From: Liquidambar formosana
Taxonomy: Eukaryota; Streptophyta; Magnoliopsida; Saxifragales; Altingiaceae
Assembly: GCA_039720395.1 (NCBI GenBank)
Contig: CM077822.1
Location: 16,571,043-16,635,042, forward strand
Reading direction: 5' to 3'
Length of the DNA: 64,000 bases
Made by a program: the position numbers and the translations under genes. Below, piece after piece: positions 22,525 through 33,866 of the stretch. The notes under the pieces were generated by a model, which saw only the letters and a list, made by a program, of their open reading frames with translations, ran no database searches and was not told the DNA's origin. Each line of letters begins with the position of its first letter. The first letter of the stretch is position 1.

Positions 22525-25500
22525 AAGTATCATATTTGATTGAAAATAATGGGTAGTGAAATTATGAATTCAAAGTACTCATTGATTTAGAAAATTTAAC
22601 GATGTCTGGATGGCCGAAAAAAAAAAATCTGGTATTTACAAAAATACCCGAGTCATTCATGCTAATTATAGGTGATTGAAAAAAAAGGGTAAAACTATCC
22701 TTAAACGGAGCCACGTTTGAATCCACTATGCTGAAAACTTCATTCAATGTGTAACCAACTAGCTCCCATCTACGATGGATTCGACATTGATTTGCGGTTT
22801 CCCATATGACCATTCATTTCATAATCAAGGACATTGTTTTCTTCTTTTGAGCTCCACTTGGTGGTAGTGGGAATCTGGATGCCATTTGTGGATTAGGATT
22901 GCACGTACACAAAAAGAAAAAGGAAAAGGGAATGGAAAATGATGATGAAACAAAAAAAAAAAAAAAAAAAATTTAAAGTTTGGCAGTGCATTATTTCCTT
23001 ATTCCTTCACGTTAAACACGATTTCTATCAACCACTCTACAGTTGTATGCTTCCTTCTAAACTCCATTGGTGGCAATGGAAATCTTATTCTATTTGGGGA
23101 TTGGAATTAAACGGAAATAGGAAAAGGGAAAAAGGAAAGAAGTGGACAATCCAAAACTCTTGTGTAGTTTCTATGGTTGGCCGAAATGTTTAGAAGCCTC
23201 AAAGTAGGGTTGGCCACGGTTTGGTTCGATCAGGTATTTGGAGGGGAATAGCAACCGAGCCGATTACATCGGTTTTCATATTTCTACAACCAAAAGCAAC
23301 TGTTGAATATATAAAACCGTTTTTTTTTCAGTTTGAGGCGGTTTCGGCCCGGTTCGGTTGGTTTACCACACAAAATGGGCTGAATTTGCTTTCAAATTGG
23401 TATATTTGGGTTGGGCTTAGGAGAGGCAAATAGACATTGTTGTCTGTTGGGCCTATTTTTGAAAAATTGGCTATTGGACAATCGCTAAAGAAGCCCATTT
23501 TAAGCACTAAAAGTCCAAATTTGCAACATTCAAAAACCAAGATAAACATAACCTGGATAAGCCCATTTTAAGCACTAAATTCTAAATAATTGATTTCCCA
23601 TTACTCCAATAGTCCATTACAAATTTGCAAGGTATATAAACAAAACTTGAACGTATATAAGTACATATATTTCAACTGGAAATCTGGAATAGCATCAAAT
23701 GCAAGAATAAAAATTGAACTCTTATTATTTCCCTCAAAGTTCTCAACCACCAATTGGCAGAACTAAGCAAATTTTAAATAATTACATCAAATCATCAATC
23801 AGTAGCTACAAGTTACACATTTCACAAATACCTTACATTATTCTAAACAAATTACATAATTCAATAACACAAAATTTACATTCTAAACCTGTAAGTCAAT
23901 AACACAAAATAAAAAAATTACATAATTCAATAACACAAAATAAACAAATTACATAATTCAATAACACAGCTGCACCCATCCAAATATCCAGTCCACTATT
24001 TTTACAAAATATACATTCTAATTTCTAAATAAATCACACTATTCAATACCAATTACTAACATTAAACCTGTAAGTCACTAAACCCTCATTTCAAATTATA
24101 AACTCATGTAAACCTGCAGGTCACAAGTATGTAAACTAGTAAACCAATTGGTTACCAATAAGGCAAGTAAACCAAATTCCATAAAAACCTACACAACAGC
24201 ATAAGTAATTAAGCATATAAATGAAACATAAATATATAACCAAAAGTCAAAATGATTCTTCAGCACATGCCACGTGAGGCTCATGAGGCAAATCTAGCTA
24301 ATTTGCTAAGTGCCAAACTGCCAAATGAGTCTTAATAGGCCATAAGCAAAAGCCTAGCAGTCTAGTAAGCATGTAAACAAGTAAATAACTAACTACTAAC
24401 TTAACAAGAAGTAATATGGCTATAAAATCCTAAGAATTTATCCAAGATAAGGATAAATTCTTAGGATTTTACAAAGCAGCAAGTAAATTACTTCATCAAA
24501 CTATAAAAGCCTAAAAACTAATAGAACTATTGTCCAAAAAAGAGCAAGACTAATCAACCAGTCGGCCACATAGCAGTCTAGTAAATTAGTAAGTTAGCAA
24601 CCAATGTTCACTGTCCAAAATGGCAAAATCCAGTCCAAAAAATTCAGTCCAACAATCCAGCTACATTCCAACTCCATTCAACACTAGTTAGTATTTACCT
24701 ACATTGAATAAATGAATTAAATACTAAATAATAATAAGCACAAATAAATGGTTCAATAAAATATTAAATGTTTAAAACTAAAGTTATCTATCGTGCTAAT
24801 AGCATTATCAGTTTGCAATCCTCAATCCTGCAATGACTGTCCGTTCCACAACAATCATGTCCACAAGATTTATAAAAGAGTAAATAATAAATAACCACAA
24901 ATAAATAAAGGAAACAAACATTAAATGGATCCAAATATAATAGTTAAGTACCTACTTCAAGCTGATCATATTCCTCTACTTCATCCATAGCATCCCTGAG
25001 GCTAATCGTAGTCCATGAAGCCCAAATCCAATTTTGGGTACAAATGAGCCTCGACCATATTTGGGCTCAAGTTGCTGCAAAAAGGATCAATAATGCTACC
25101 TCCCGTGCTAAAGGCAGATTCGGACTGCCATTGTAGACACGGGAAGAGCCAAAACATCTCAAGCTAACTTAGAGAGAATTGGGTATCTAAAAGATTATAC
25201 TTCTTACCAAGCTAATATATCAAACTTCTCAACTTCTTCTTCCTTATTCTCTGCCAAGTACTTATCTACCTCTGATTTGCTCTCCCATCCATCTTCTTCC
25301 TCTATGTGCTTCACCCACTGGGATGCTATCATTGCCCTAACATCATCTTTATCATCCTTAGGCATTGGCACACTTGTTTGACTGAAACTTTTTTCTTGAA
25401 CAATAGTAGAAGCATTTTTTTCAAGATACCAATCATATAAGCGAGTCAATGCATCCTTTATTTTTTTTTAACAACTCCTTACCCTTGGCGGCTTCATAAC

Positions 25501-26282
25501 AAGTCCCAACCCAAAATTTTACAAATTTCAATTTATAACGGGGATCAAGAACTACAGCCACATACAACAACATATTGGAATTATCAAAATTCCCCCAATA
25601 CTTCTCAAACTTCCTTTTCATACTAACTGCCATATTAGTCAATATACTACCATCATCCTTTCTCACATATTTGACTTATTGCATTTTTAAGTAAAATGAG
25701 CTCCAAAGAGAAGGCATTAGCAGTAACATGCAAAGAACCAGAAAACCTCAGAGTTGCATTGCAAAAAAGCTTCAAAAATTTCACAAACACCCTAACTTTA
25801 TCCCAATCATCCATATCAGGAGGCCCTAAATGCTTCCGCCTATCTTTCCCCTTTCATCACTCCCACCCTCTCTAAATGTGGAAAGAAAAATCATGTCATC
25901 CTCTTCCAATCATTCAAAAGCTCTTAGGAATTTTTCAACCCCATCCAACATTATATAGGTGGAGTTCCACCTAGTTGCAACATTTAAGCAAACAACACTC
26001 TTACTTTTAATTCCTTCTTTCTCTACACATTACTTGAAAAATCTTCATCCTAGATGGAGAAGATCTCACATACCTCACAGCATTGCGCACCTTACAAATA
26101 GAATCATCCATCTCCTTCATAACCCTCACAGACAATAAGGTTTAATATATGAGCACAACATCTCACATGTAAAAACTCATGCTCTAATATAGCGCCCCCC
26201 CTATTCTTGGTCTTTCTTCTCAAAAAATCAATTAGCAAGTTGTTAGAACTTGCTTTGTCAACTGTGACAGTTAGAACTTTAC

Positions 26283-27606
26283 TGTTGACCCTAAGTAAAT
26301 AACCCTAGAGGGGGGTGAATAGGGTTATAGGCCAAATAAAAAATTAATAACAATCTCAAAATCAGATTATTGCAAACAAGAATAAATGTAAGAATATGCA
26401 ATAATAAAGAGATTAAGGGAAAGAGAATGCAAACGATGTTAACGAGGTTCGGCCTTCCCGCCTACGTCCTCGCCTCAAGAGCTCGCTTGAGGATTCACTA
26501 ATCCACTATCACTCTCCTTCAAGGTGGAGCAGCAAACCTTTACAAATCAAGTGTTCTTCACCAACACTTAGTTAAATACATTCTTCTCAAGTGCTTACAA
26601 ATGAGGGTTCACACAACCCTTTGATACAAAGTGTTTGGAAATGATTTTGTGCTCAAAGAAAGCTCTCTCAAAGAGTGGATACACAGAAATTGAAAGTACA
26701 CTCAGCTATTGATTGATTTCAATAAATGCTCACTAGAGAAATTAGGGCTTGTAATTGATTGTCTTGTTTGTAGCTCAATGAATACTCATAAATGAGCTTA
26801 AGGCTTGTATTTATACACAAGGAGTCCAAAATAGCCGTTTTGGAACAATAAATGCCAGGAAAGGGAGTTTGGTGGGCATTAAATGCTTTAAAAGTCCATT
26901 ATAAAACTAGCCGTTAGACCTCTGCCCAAGGATTTCAGCCGACTGAAACATCTTTTAGCCATCTGAAACTTCCCTTTCAGCCATCTGAAGAAGGCTGCTG
27001 AAGTTTCCAAAGAGGGTAAAAAATGGAACCAGAAGCCAGGACTTTTCAGCCATCTCAAACCTAACTTTCAGCCGGCTCAAGGAGCCGCCTGAAAATTCCA
27101 GAGAGCTGAAATTTAAGATGGGTCAATTTTCAGCCTACTGATACTTTTCAGCTTGCTGAAACAGTGTTTTCAGCCGTCTGAAACAATGTTTCAGCAGTCT
27201 GAAAACCTTTGTTTCAAGATTTTAAAATTTGTCAAATTTGATCCAAGTCTTGGTACAAGGCTAGATCTTTAAGTCTTTAATAAATGATTGATATGTATAG
27301 TTTTGAGCCCTTAAAGACTTGTGTGAGCAAGGATTGAAATAAATCTTACAATAATTTCCTAAAATTCTCACTCATAAGCTTGTGATTCAATCTTGAATGA
27401 TCTTGAATGATAAAAGGATCCTTTTGCTTTGTTTTCATATGATCTTGTGCTTTGTTTGCTTTTGCAAATTGATCCTTGATTCTTGAAACATCGTATGACT
27501 TTGATACCTATCTAGATTCATCACTTTAAATGCTTATTAGTCCTTAAACATCTTATTATGTATTGTTATCATCAAAACCATAGAGATAAAACCATTTAGG
27601 CCAACA
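26283..27606 (-). mobile_element. Solo LTR inside the hAT transposase
   Basis: It begins TGTTGACCC and ends GGCCAACA (TG...CA), flanked by identical TTTAC (26278-26282, 27607-27611). Near its left end it has CTAGAGGGGGGTGAATAGGG, a phrase common in plant LTRs. On the minus strand a TATA box (TATAAATA) lies at 26808-26815. Upstream of it (26933-27206) lies a cluster of palindromic CAGCC-(G/A)(T/A)CTGAAA motifs. No internal coding region, primer-binding site or second LTR is present, so recombination between LTRs is the likely origin. Confidence 0.88.
26933..27206. promoter_or_regulatory. Cluster of CAGCCGTCTGAAA-type palindromes in U3
   Basis: About nine half or full palindromes occur, e.g. 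TTTCAGCCGACTGAAA, CAGCCATCTGAAA, and CAGCCGTCTGAAACAATGTTTCAGC near 27171. They lie 115-400 bp upstream of the minus-strand TATA box of this solo LTR. The same motif occurs in the unrelated solo LTR at 47505-49757. A regulatory role is inferred from position only. Confidence 0.55.
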
Positions 27607-28655
27607 TTTACTAATCACCCAGCTAAACAAACACATTTCAATTGCCTTCCCAAGCGTCTCCCCTTTGTGACTTTCAACTAAACAAAAGTTTAGAATCCTT
27701 TTGTGAAGTTTCCAATCACTGTCAACAAAGTGAGCAGTAAGACACATATAATTTAAATTTTGTAAAGATGTCAACGTATCAGTTGTAAGGCACACTCTTT
27801 GATCTTTTAAAGCACTCTTCAGCTATGCTTTTTCTTTAACATAAAGACTAAAACAGTACCTCACAACTGCTTTGCGAGATGGGATTTCAACCCATCTAGG
27901 ACAGGCAACACGCATAAATCGCATAAAACCTTCTCCCCCCACATGCCTAAATGGCAACTCATCAAGAATCAACATTTCAACTAGGGCTTTCCTATAAGAC
28001 TCCACACTAAAGGCCATAGGCACAAGCTGGTTGTTGCCATCTTTTGTGGCTTAGAAACCTAAAGTGGTTTGCCCCTTCTCTAGCCTCTTTTTAAACTTTA
28101 GGACATTGGTGAACTATGTAAGCCAACATAGCTGTAGTCCCGTTAATTTTAGGATTACATACATAGTCAGCCCCACAATAATTACAAGTTGTTCTAATGT
28201 CCAGTCCCAAGCTTTCTTTCCATCACTGTAAAATGCTGCCATGCCAAAGATTTTTTCTTACCCTTTCTAGGTTTTTCTTGCGGTGGCAGTGGTGGGAAGG
28301 CTTCTGTTGTAGGCTTTGCATTTTCATTTTCAGCTGCATTGCCTTGAGCTACGTCTTTATCAGTAGCCTCCATCTAACAAAATAAGTAAATAACAATGTA
28401 GAAAAAAAATTAGTACATCACAGATTCAAAAATCAATTAAAATAGAAAATTAGAACCCTAATTTTCAGTTGCTCACTGCTAATTTTCAATTGCTCACATA
28501 TTGATTATATCAGTACATCACATATTCACAGATCAATCAGTATCACAGATTCATTTTCAAGTGTTCATTGCTAAGTAAAGAAATGAAAAAAACCCTAAAA
28601 TATGAGATAAGCATCGATTAAACTTGAAAAGGGAACAGAAAACACACATTAACTG

Positions 28656-29570
28656 ACTAACTGTTGAGATGAAAGTTAATATACAAAAACCCAAAAATCA
28701 GAGATGAACTACTTAATTAAATAATAATTAAATAATTAAATAAATATAAATATAAAAAAAAAACAACTCTAGGTCTCTAATTGACTAACTGTTGAGAAAA
28801 AAAAGAATTAGAAAAATAAAAAATAAATACCTAAAGAAGAAGAAGCCGAAGTAAGCAGAGGGGGTCTCACAGTCACAGATCGATGACACAAGCTCATGAA
28901 AACCACTGATTTAACAACAAAAAAAAAAACCAAAATAAAGCCAAAAATCATAGATGAAAATCAATATTAAAAATAAAAATAAAAAATAAAATAAAAAACC
29001 CAAAAATCAGGGATGAAAATCAATATAAAAAAACCCAAAAATTAGAGATGAACCGCTGAATTTAATATATATATAATAAATAAAAAAAAAACACTAACCC
29101 TAACTGACCAACTATTGAAGAAGAAAAAAAAGAACCAGAAAAATATAAAATAAATACTTGAAGAGCCGAAGTAAACAGAGCCACAGAGGAGGTCTCACAA
29201 TCACAGATCGATGACACGAGCTCACGAAAGCCACTGATTAAAATAAAAATAATAAAAAAAACAAATTAAAGCCAAAAATCAAAGATGAAAATCAATATAA
29301 AAATTAAAAAAAAATAATAAAAAAATAAAAACCAAAAATCAGAGATCAAAATCAATATAAAAAAAGCCCAAAAATCAGAGATGAAGTGATAAACCACTGA
29401 ATTTATAAATAAAATAAAATAAAATAAAATAAACAACCCTAACTGTTAAGGAAAAAAAAACCAGAAAAATAAAAAATAAATACCTGAAGAAGAAGAAGCC
29501 GAAGTGAACAGAGGCTAGAGGGTCTCACAATCACAGATTAGTGCTCAGTAACCTCAGTTGCTCACGATGA
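28656..29570. repeat. Three ~325 bp direct repeats in the hAT 5' region
   Basis: Units start near 28791, 29111 and 29438 with (A)CT(A)GTTGA-GAAAAA and share AAATACC(T)GAAGAAGAAG, GGTCTCACAATCACAGAT and GATGACACGAGCTCA, linked by A-rich spacers with CCCAAAAATCAGAGATGAA. They lie between the transposase start and the right terminus, where the element promoter should be. Confidence 0.7.
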
Positions 29571-30257
29571 CACGAACTCAAGAATCAGTACACGTCGTGC
29601 TTGATCCCTTCATACTTAGGTGGCGTAGGCCCATAATGCCATGAGGTGAAGACGTGAAGTGGTGAACTGTGAATTATGGAAATGTGAAACCTTAAATCGT
29701 AGAGAAGACGTTCTTGGAACGGTAGAATCATAGAGAAGAGTGAGGACTAAGGGAAACGAGAGAGAAGAGAGGGTGAGTAGAGACTGTGGAGCTAAACCAT
29801 CTGAGATTTGGGAGAGAATAGAAGGTTAAGGTTAGGGTTTTTTTAGGACATAGGAATGACATAGGAGAGAAGCTTCGAGAGGAAGGATTGTGGGAAGAAT
29901 ATAGAGTTAGGCAGGCATGAAGTGTATTTATATACCCTGGGTTTAAGCGGTGTCGTTTGAGGATAGAGACCAAACCAGTTCAGGCTACCAGCGGCTTCAG
30001 TGCCTTATGTATAAATATTGGTTCAGTTCGGTTCGGTCAATTTCGGTAGTAAACATAGGTTAACCATGGACTGAATCGAAAATCAAAAAATTATTAGATC
30101 TGGAACCGAACCGATCGAGGAGTGGGAAAAAACTGAGTGAAACTGGCTGAATCAGTCCGATTTGGTTCGATTTGGTTTTGTAGTTTTCTCGATTTGATGG
30201 GCCATCCCTACCTCAAAGAAATAACGCCAGGTTCTTACTTCTTGCTCAGTTGGCCCA

Positions 30258-32377
30258 AGGGCCGGCCCCTGAGGTAAGGCCACTCAGGTAGCTGCCTGAG
30301 GCCCCAAAATTTTGACAAAAAATAAGGGCCCCAACTCAGCCTGGTACCCTTGTAGTAGCTCCAAAAAAATTTAATAACTAGATGAGCAAAGGCTTCAATC
30401 TAAGTTTAAGGGCCCCAAGTAGTTCCAAAGTTCCTAACCCACGTCTATGTACAATAGCCCAAATAGCCCAAATGGCGAAATAATCTACTCAACTCAAGCC
30501 CTAAACTAAAATAAAAAAATCTATACTATCTATAAAAAGGTGAATGTGAGAAAAACTTTTGATTGAACTAATATACCCTCATTTTAAATTTTAAATGCAC
30601 AACTACCCTTCACACCTTTTTAATCTTATTGTAGTTAAATAGATGACAACTACTATTAAAGTAAAGTTTATACAGGAGATATCTATACTCTTGTAGTTAA
30701 CTTATATAGGAAACATTTCTTTTTGTATTTCATTAGAGTTCTATGCAGGGTCATTATCTTCAATAATGATTAATTTTTTTAATTTAAATTTTCATTTCAA
30801 ATTGTTGAAGTTTTGTGGTTAATCAATATAATATTGTGTTACTATATATTATTGGGAATTATTATATTCTAAATTTATTTGTGACTAACTTAAAATTTTT
30901 CAAATTAGTTATACTACTCACTATGAGTTTCATTAGAAGTAAAAATCATACCAAACCGATATTAATTTCTAATCCTTTAAAAATTATTTTTTTCTCATTT
31001 ATATTTCATAGGGTGGTGATAGATGGGACGAAAGATACAATGCCGAAGAAGGGGGTCGACTGACTTGTCAGCTTCCCATTCGTTAGATACAAAAAATAGC
31101 CCTCTCAGAATTTTGTGCATCTATACCAAAAAGACCAAAAACCCACTTTCCTATTTGTCCCAAATACTCAACCGAAAATCACGCTCAAAATCAAAAAGCA
31201 AGAATCACGCTCAATATCACAAAGATCCAACTATCTTTATTTTGAATATTCAATAACAACCAGAAAATGAAAAAAATTCAAAGCAAAAACAAGATAATAT
31301 CATCAAATTAACAATTAAGATAACTCGTTAAACATACCTTGATGCAATCAGGAGCAGAAAAATCAAGATAAAAAAATTAGATACAATCAGCGGCAGAAAA
31401 ATCAAGATAAAATATATTTTGGAAAAAAAAAATTTTGATCCACCCAGTAGGGTGAAATTCTTTTTAAAAAAATTACCTAAAAATTAATAATTAGGATAAT
31501 TACCCTAAAAATTACCTAAAAATTATCTTGAAAATCAATATAATTACCCTTTTAAACACAATAAATATCCTGATCCAAAATAATACAAGCAGTAGCACCA
31601 AAAAAAAAAAAAAAAAAGAGGAAGATGAACAGACAAATCCACCCTAAAAAACAAGGTGAAGCCACTGTAAAAATCACACCATCAAGCTCCTCGAACAGCG
31701 GTAGGTTAATTATCTTGAAAATATTATCTTGAAAATCAATATAATTACCCTTTAAAACACAATAAATATCCTTATCCAAAATAGAGAGAGAGGAAGAGAG
31801 AGAGAAAGAGAGAGGGCGAGAATTCTGGAAGAGTGAATAAGTGCCATATTTTATATTTAGAGTAAAGAGGGTATATTGGTCAATTGACCAAATCGTCATC
31901 CATTCGGTCTAATAGGGTTCGTCCCCTTTAACATTTTCCTATTTCATATTATTGAAAAATAACCACATGCAACGCACGTGTGCCTACATCTAGTCAAATA
32001 AAAAAGCCTTTAATCCTAAGAATGCGAGAAGAGTAATATTGACACGATACTTTGCTACAATTGGTTCATTTTTTTTTTAGTATTATATCTTTACATTTTG
32101 TTTGGTTTTTTTATTCTTCTTGTATATGTGAATTTTTCTAAATTATAAAGGAAGAATATTAGATTTTATTTATTTTTAATTGTTAAAAAGATTTATTTTT
32201 TATCTTAATCCATATAAGCGAATTTTAGTAATCATATATGTAGGCAAATTTTGTGTTACTAAGGAAAAAAAATTGTTGGGTATAAATTTTATTGTGCGTG
32301 TGAATATATATAGAGGGCCCCATTTTAGGAGTTCGCCTAGGGCCCCAAAAAACTCAGGATAGGCGCTGGGCCAGACA
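30258..32377. mobile_element. Putative non-autonomous DNA element
   Basis: The left edge GGGCCGGCCCCTGAGG and the inverted right edge GGCCCAGCGCCTATCCTGAG resemble imperfect termini; GGGGCCC blocks recur just inside both ends (near 30300, 30413, 32320, 32342). The interior is AT-rich with a ~65 bp direct repeat (CTTGAAAATCAATATAATTACCC at 31530 and 31733), an (AG)n run at 31783-31820 and no coding sequence. No 8 bp target duplication could be confirmed, so the hAT assignment is tentative. Confidence 0.45.
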
Positions 32378-32409
32378 TTGGGTTGGGTCTGGTTAGCTTG
32401 TGAGATTTA

Positions 32410-32643
32410 GGAGTTGTTTGGAAAACCTGAAAACCTAGTCAACTAAAAATAAGTCTGGCCAGTTTTGATTTCATACTATTTGGTAAAACTCTTTTTCTTA
32501 CTAAACAGTTCAATTTTGTTTTGAAAGTAAGACATAAACATAATTTTTTTTCAAACCAACTGTGAGTTGGTTTTTTTAAAACCAAATAACAGTTATGAAC
32601 TGGACTTAATCTGATCCAATTTTTTAAGTTCCAAAACAGGCCC
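32410..32643. mobile_element. Harbinger/Tourist-like MITE, copy A
   Basis: It is flanked by TTA on both sides (32407-32409, 32644-32646). The right end AACAGGCCC mirrors the GGGCCTGTT start of the MITE at 54857-55099, to which this 234 bp element is an inverted homologue. A 3 bp TTA duplication is typical of PIF/Harbinger MITEs. There is no coding sequence. Confidence 0.8.
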
Positions 32644-32651
32644 TTAAAGAA

Positions 32652-32960
32652 AGGGGGCCTCTATAAACATCCCAAGACTTATTTTTTATCTCCCACTGAT
32701 TTTAAACTTCTTAAAGTTTTATGAAACATATAAATGGTTTTCATAAAGACTAACCGTATTGTCCTATAGAAAATATCATTTTGAACAATTTTATAAAATA
32801 AATTTTTTCTAAAATCTGTTGTTTAAGTATACTTTTTGACCATATATAGTTTCTATTTCATTTTTATAGAAATGGAAGCTATAAATAAATATTAAGAAAA
32901 ATTCACTTAAACGGTAGATTTTTTAAAAAAAACTTTCTTTCACAAATTTTAGTGGCCCCC
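32652..32960. mobile_element. Possible MITE fragment with GGGGGCC ends
   Basis: AGGGGGCCTC at the left and GTGGCCCCCTC at the right are short inverted ends. AAACGGTAGATTTTTT in the interior resembles sequence at 33230-33350 (ATCTATCGTTTAAGTAGATTTTTT), suggesting a second related fragment at about 33103-33350. The spacer 32961-33102 includes a GGGCTGGCCAAGCTCGGGC stretch like a hAT end. Evidence is weak. Confidence 0.35.
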
Positions 32961-33264
32961 TCAGAAATTATGTCGAGCTCATAATTAGCAAGTACAAGGG
33001 GTGGGCATTGGGCTGGCCAAGCTCGGGCGGGGCATGCACATAAAACCCACAGAAATTTGCTAGCCTAAGCCCCGTCGGGTTCAACATAGGGAACAGCTAT
33101 TGCAACCCCCCATTTTGATCACCCCACCCCCCATCTTTTAGGTTTTTAAGGTTTTATGCAAAATATAAAAGGTTTTTATGAAAACCAACCGCAACATCCA
33201 CTAGAAAACATTAGTTTGAACAACTTTGAAGAAGAAAGTTTTTCCAAAAATCTATCGTTTAAGT

Positions 33265-33795
33265 AGATTTTTTAACCATAACCAATTTTTGTATAAATTC
33301 TAGATAAGTCGATAATAAGTATTGATTAGACGGTAGACTAACAGAAAGTACTTACATCGATAAAAATAGTAGATAATAGAAGTGATAAAATAAATAAAAT
33401 AAATAAATAAAACCTTGATTTGTTATTATTATTTCGGATTACATTCTATCTTCTTGATGTGACAAGAAAATCTGGTGTATTAAGTTTCAATTAATCAGAA
33501 TTCTTACAATAGGAAATACTTGTTAATGAAAAACTCCCATTGTTAAGTGAAATCGTCTGATTAATATGAGGCTAGACAAAATCCTCTTTCTCCATTGTTT
33601 CTATTTCATAATACATTCTATCTTCTTAACATGACAAGTGTTAATGATCGAATCCTAATGGATCGATCGGAATTTGTCCCTCTATAACTATTGGGGAAGG
33701 TTTCAGGTTTGAGTCTTGAGCCTTCTCTTGGGATTAGTTTTTGGTAGGTAGGGGCCTTATCCTATGGAATAGGGCATAGTGTTGTATTTATGGAT
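33265..33795. repeat. Segmental repeat W, copy 1
   Basis: It matches 56690-57570 from AACCAATTTTTGTATAAATTC through AGACGGTAGACTAACAGAAAG, GATTTGTTATTATTATTTCGG and a SINE. Copy 2 holds an extra MITE (56985-57291), and copy 1 lacks about 60 bp after ATGACAAG. W precedes U in this array and follows V at 56690, which marks the borders of a larger tandem duplication. Confidence 0.75.
33640..33795 (+). mobile_element. tRNA-derived SINE (W copy 1)
   Basis: A decayed A box AATCCTAATGG (33651-33661) and a B box GGTTTGAGTCT (33706-33716) are followed by GAGCC and a body ending GTTGTATTTATGG. Order and ends resemble the Au SINE group of plants. It is also present in W copy 2 with a better A box. Confidence 0.65.
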
Positions 33796-33866
33796 TGATT
33801 TCTAATGTCTATTTATGGACTGTATGCCTACCGTTATCTGAATAGTGTGATATTTGACATACACCG

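Larger units (their letters stand above)
24944..28373 (-). pseudogene. hAT transposase (BED finger, RICESLEEPER-like), decayed
   Basis: Starting at Met 28373, a short acidic/proline region leads to LAWQHFTVM and a BED zinc finger with CNYCGADY followed by a distal H-Q-C pair. Later segments are CLTTDTLTSLQN, NYMCLTAHFVDSDWKLHKRI, then VTVDKASSNN (holding the first catalytic Asp of hAT enzymes), CCAHILNLIV (the conserved CxxH region), VAVVLDPRYKLKFVKFW, and a C-terminal dimerisation region (PVSTMA.., FSTGG, ALICTQNW..), ending at TAA 24944-24946. Stops and frameshifts break it between the finger halves, after the finger, and after FDILAW near 25204. The solo LTR sits between VIS(K) and VLTVTVDK. 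Excising it on paper restores the local frame, so the LTR landed in a still-open region. Confidence 0.88.
23205..30210 (-). mobile_element. hAT transposon with 8 bp target duplication
   Basis: Left end TAGGGTTGGCCACGG and inverted right end TAGGGATGGCCCATC are flanked by identical CCTCAAAG (23197-23204, 30211-30218), the 8 bp duplication expected of hAT. Near both ends GGTTCGGTT-like motifs recur (23325-23360; 30020-30060 and 30160-30180), resembling subterminal transposase-binding sites. The interior encodes a decayed BED-finger transposase on the minus strand and carries a nested solo LTR (26283-27606). Without the LTR the element would be about 5.7 kb, a normal size for an autonomous hAT. 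23560-24940 is A-rich and has no coding sequence. Confidence 0.9.
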
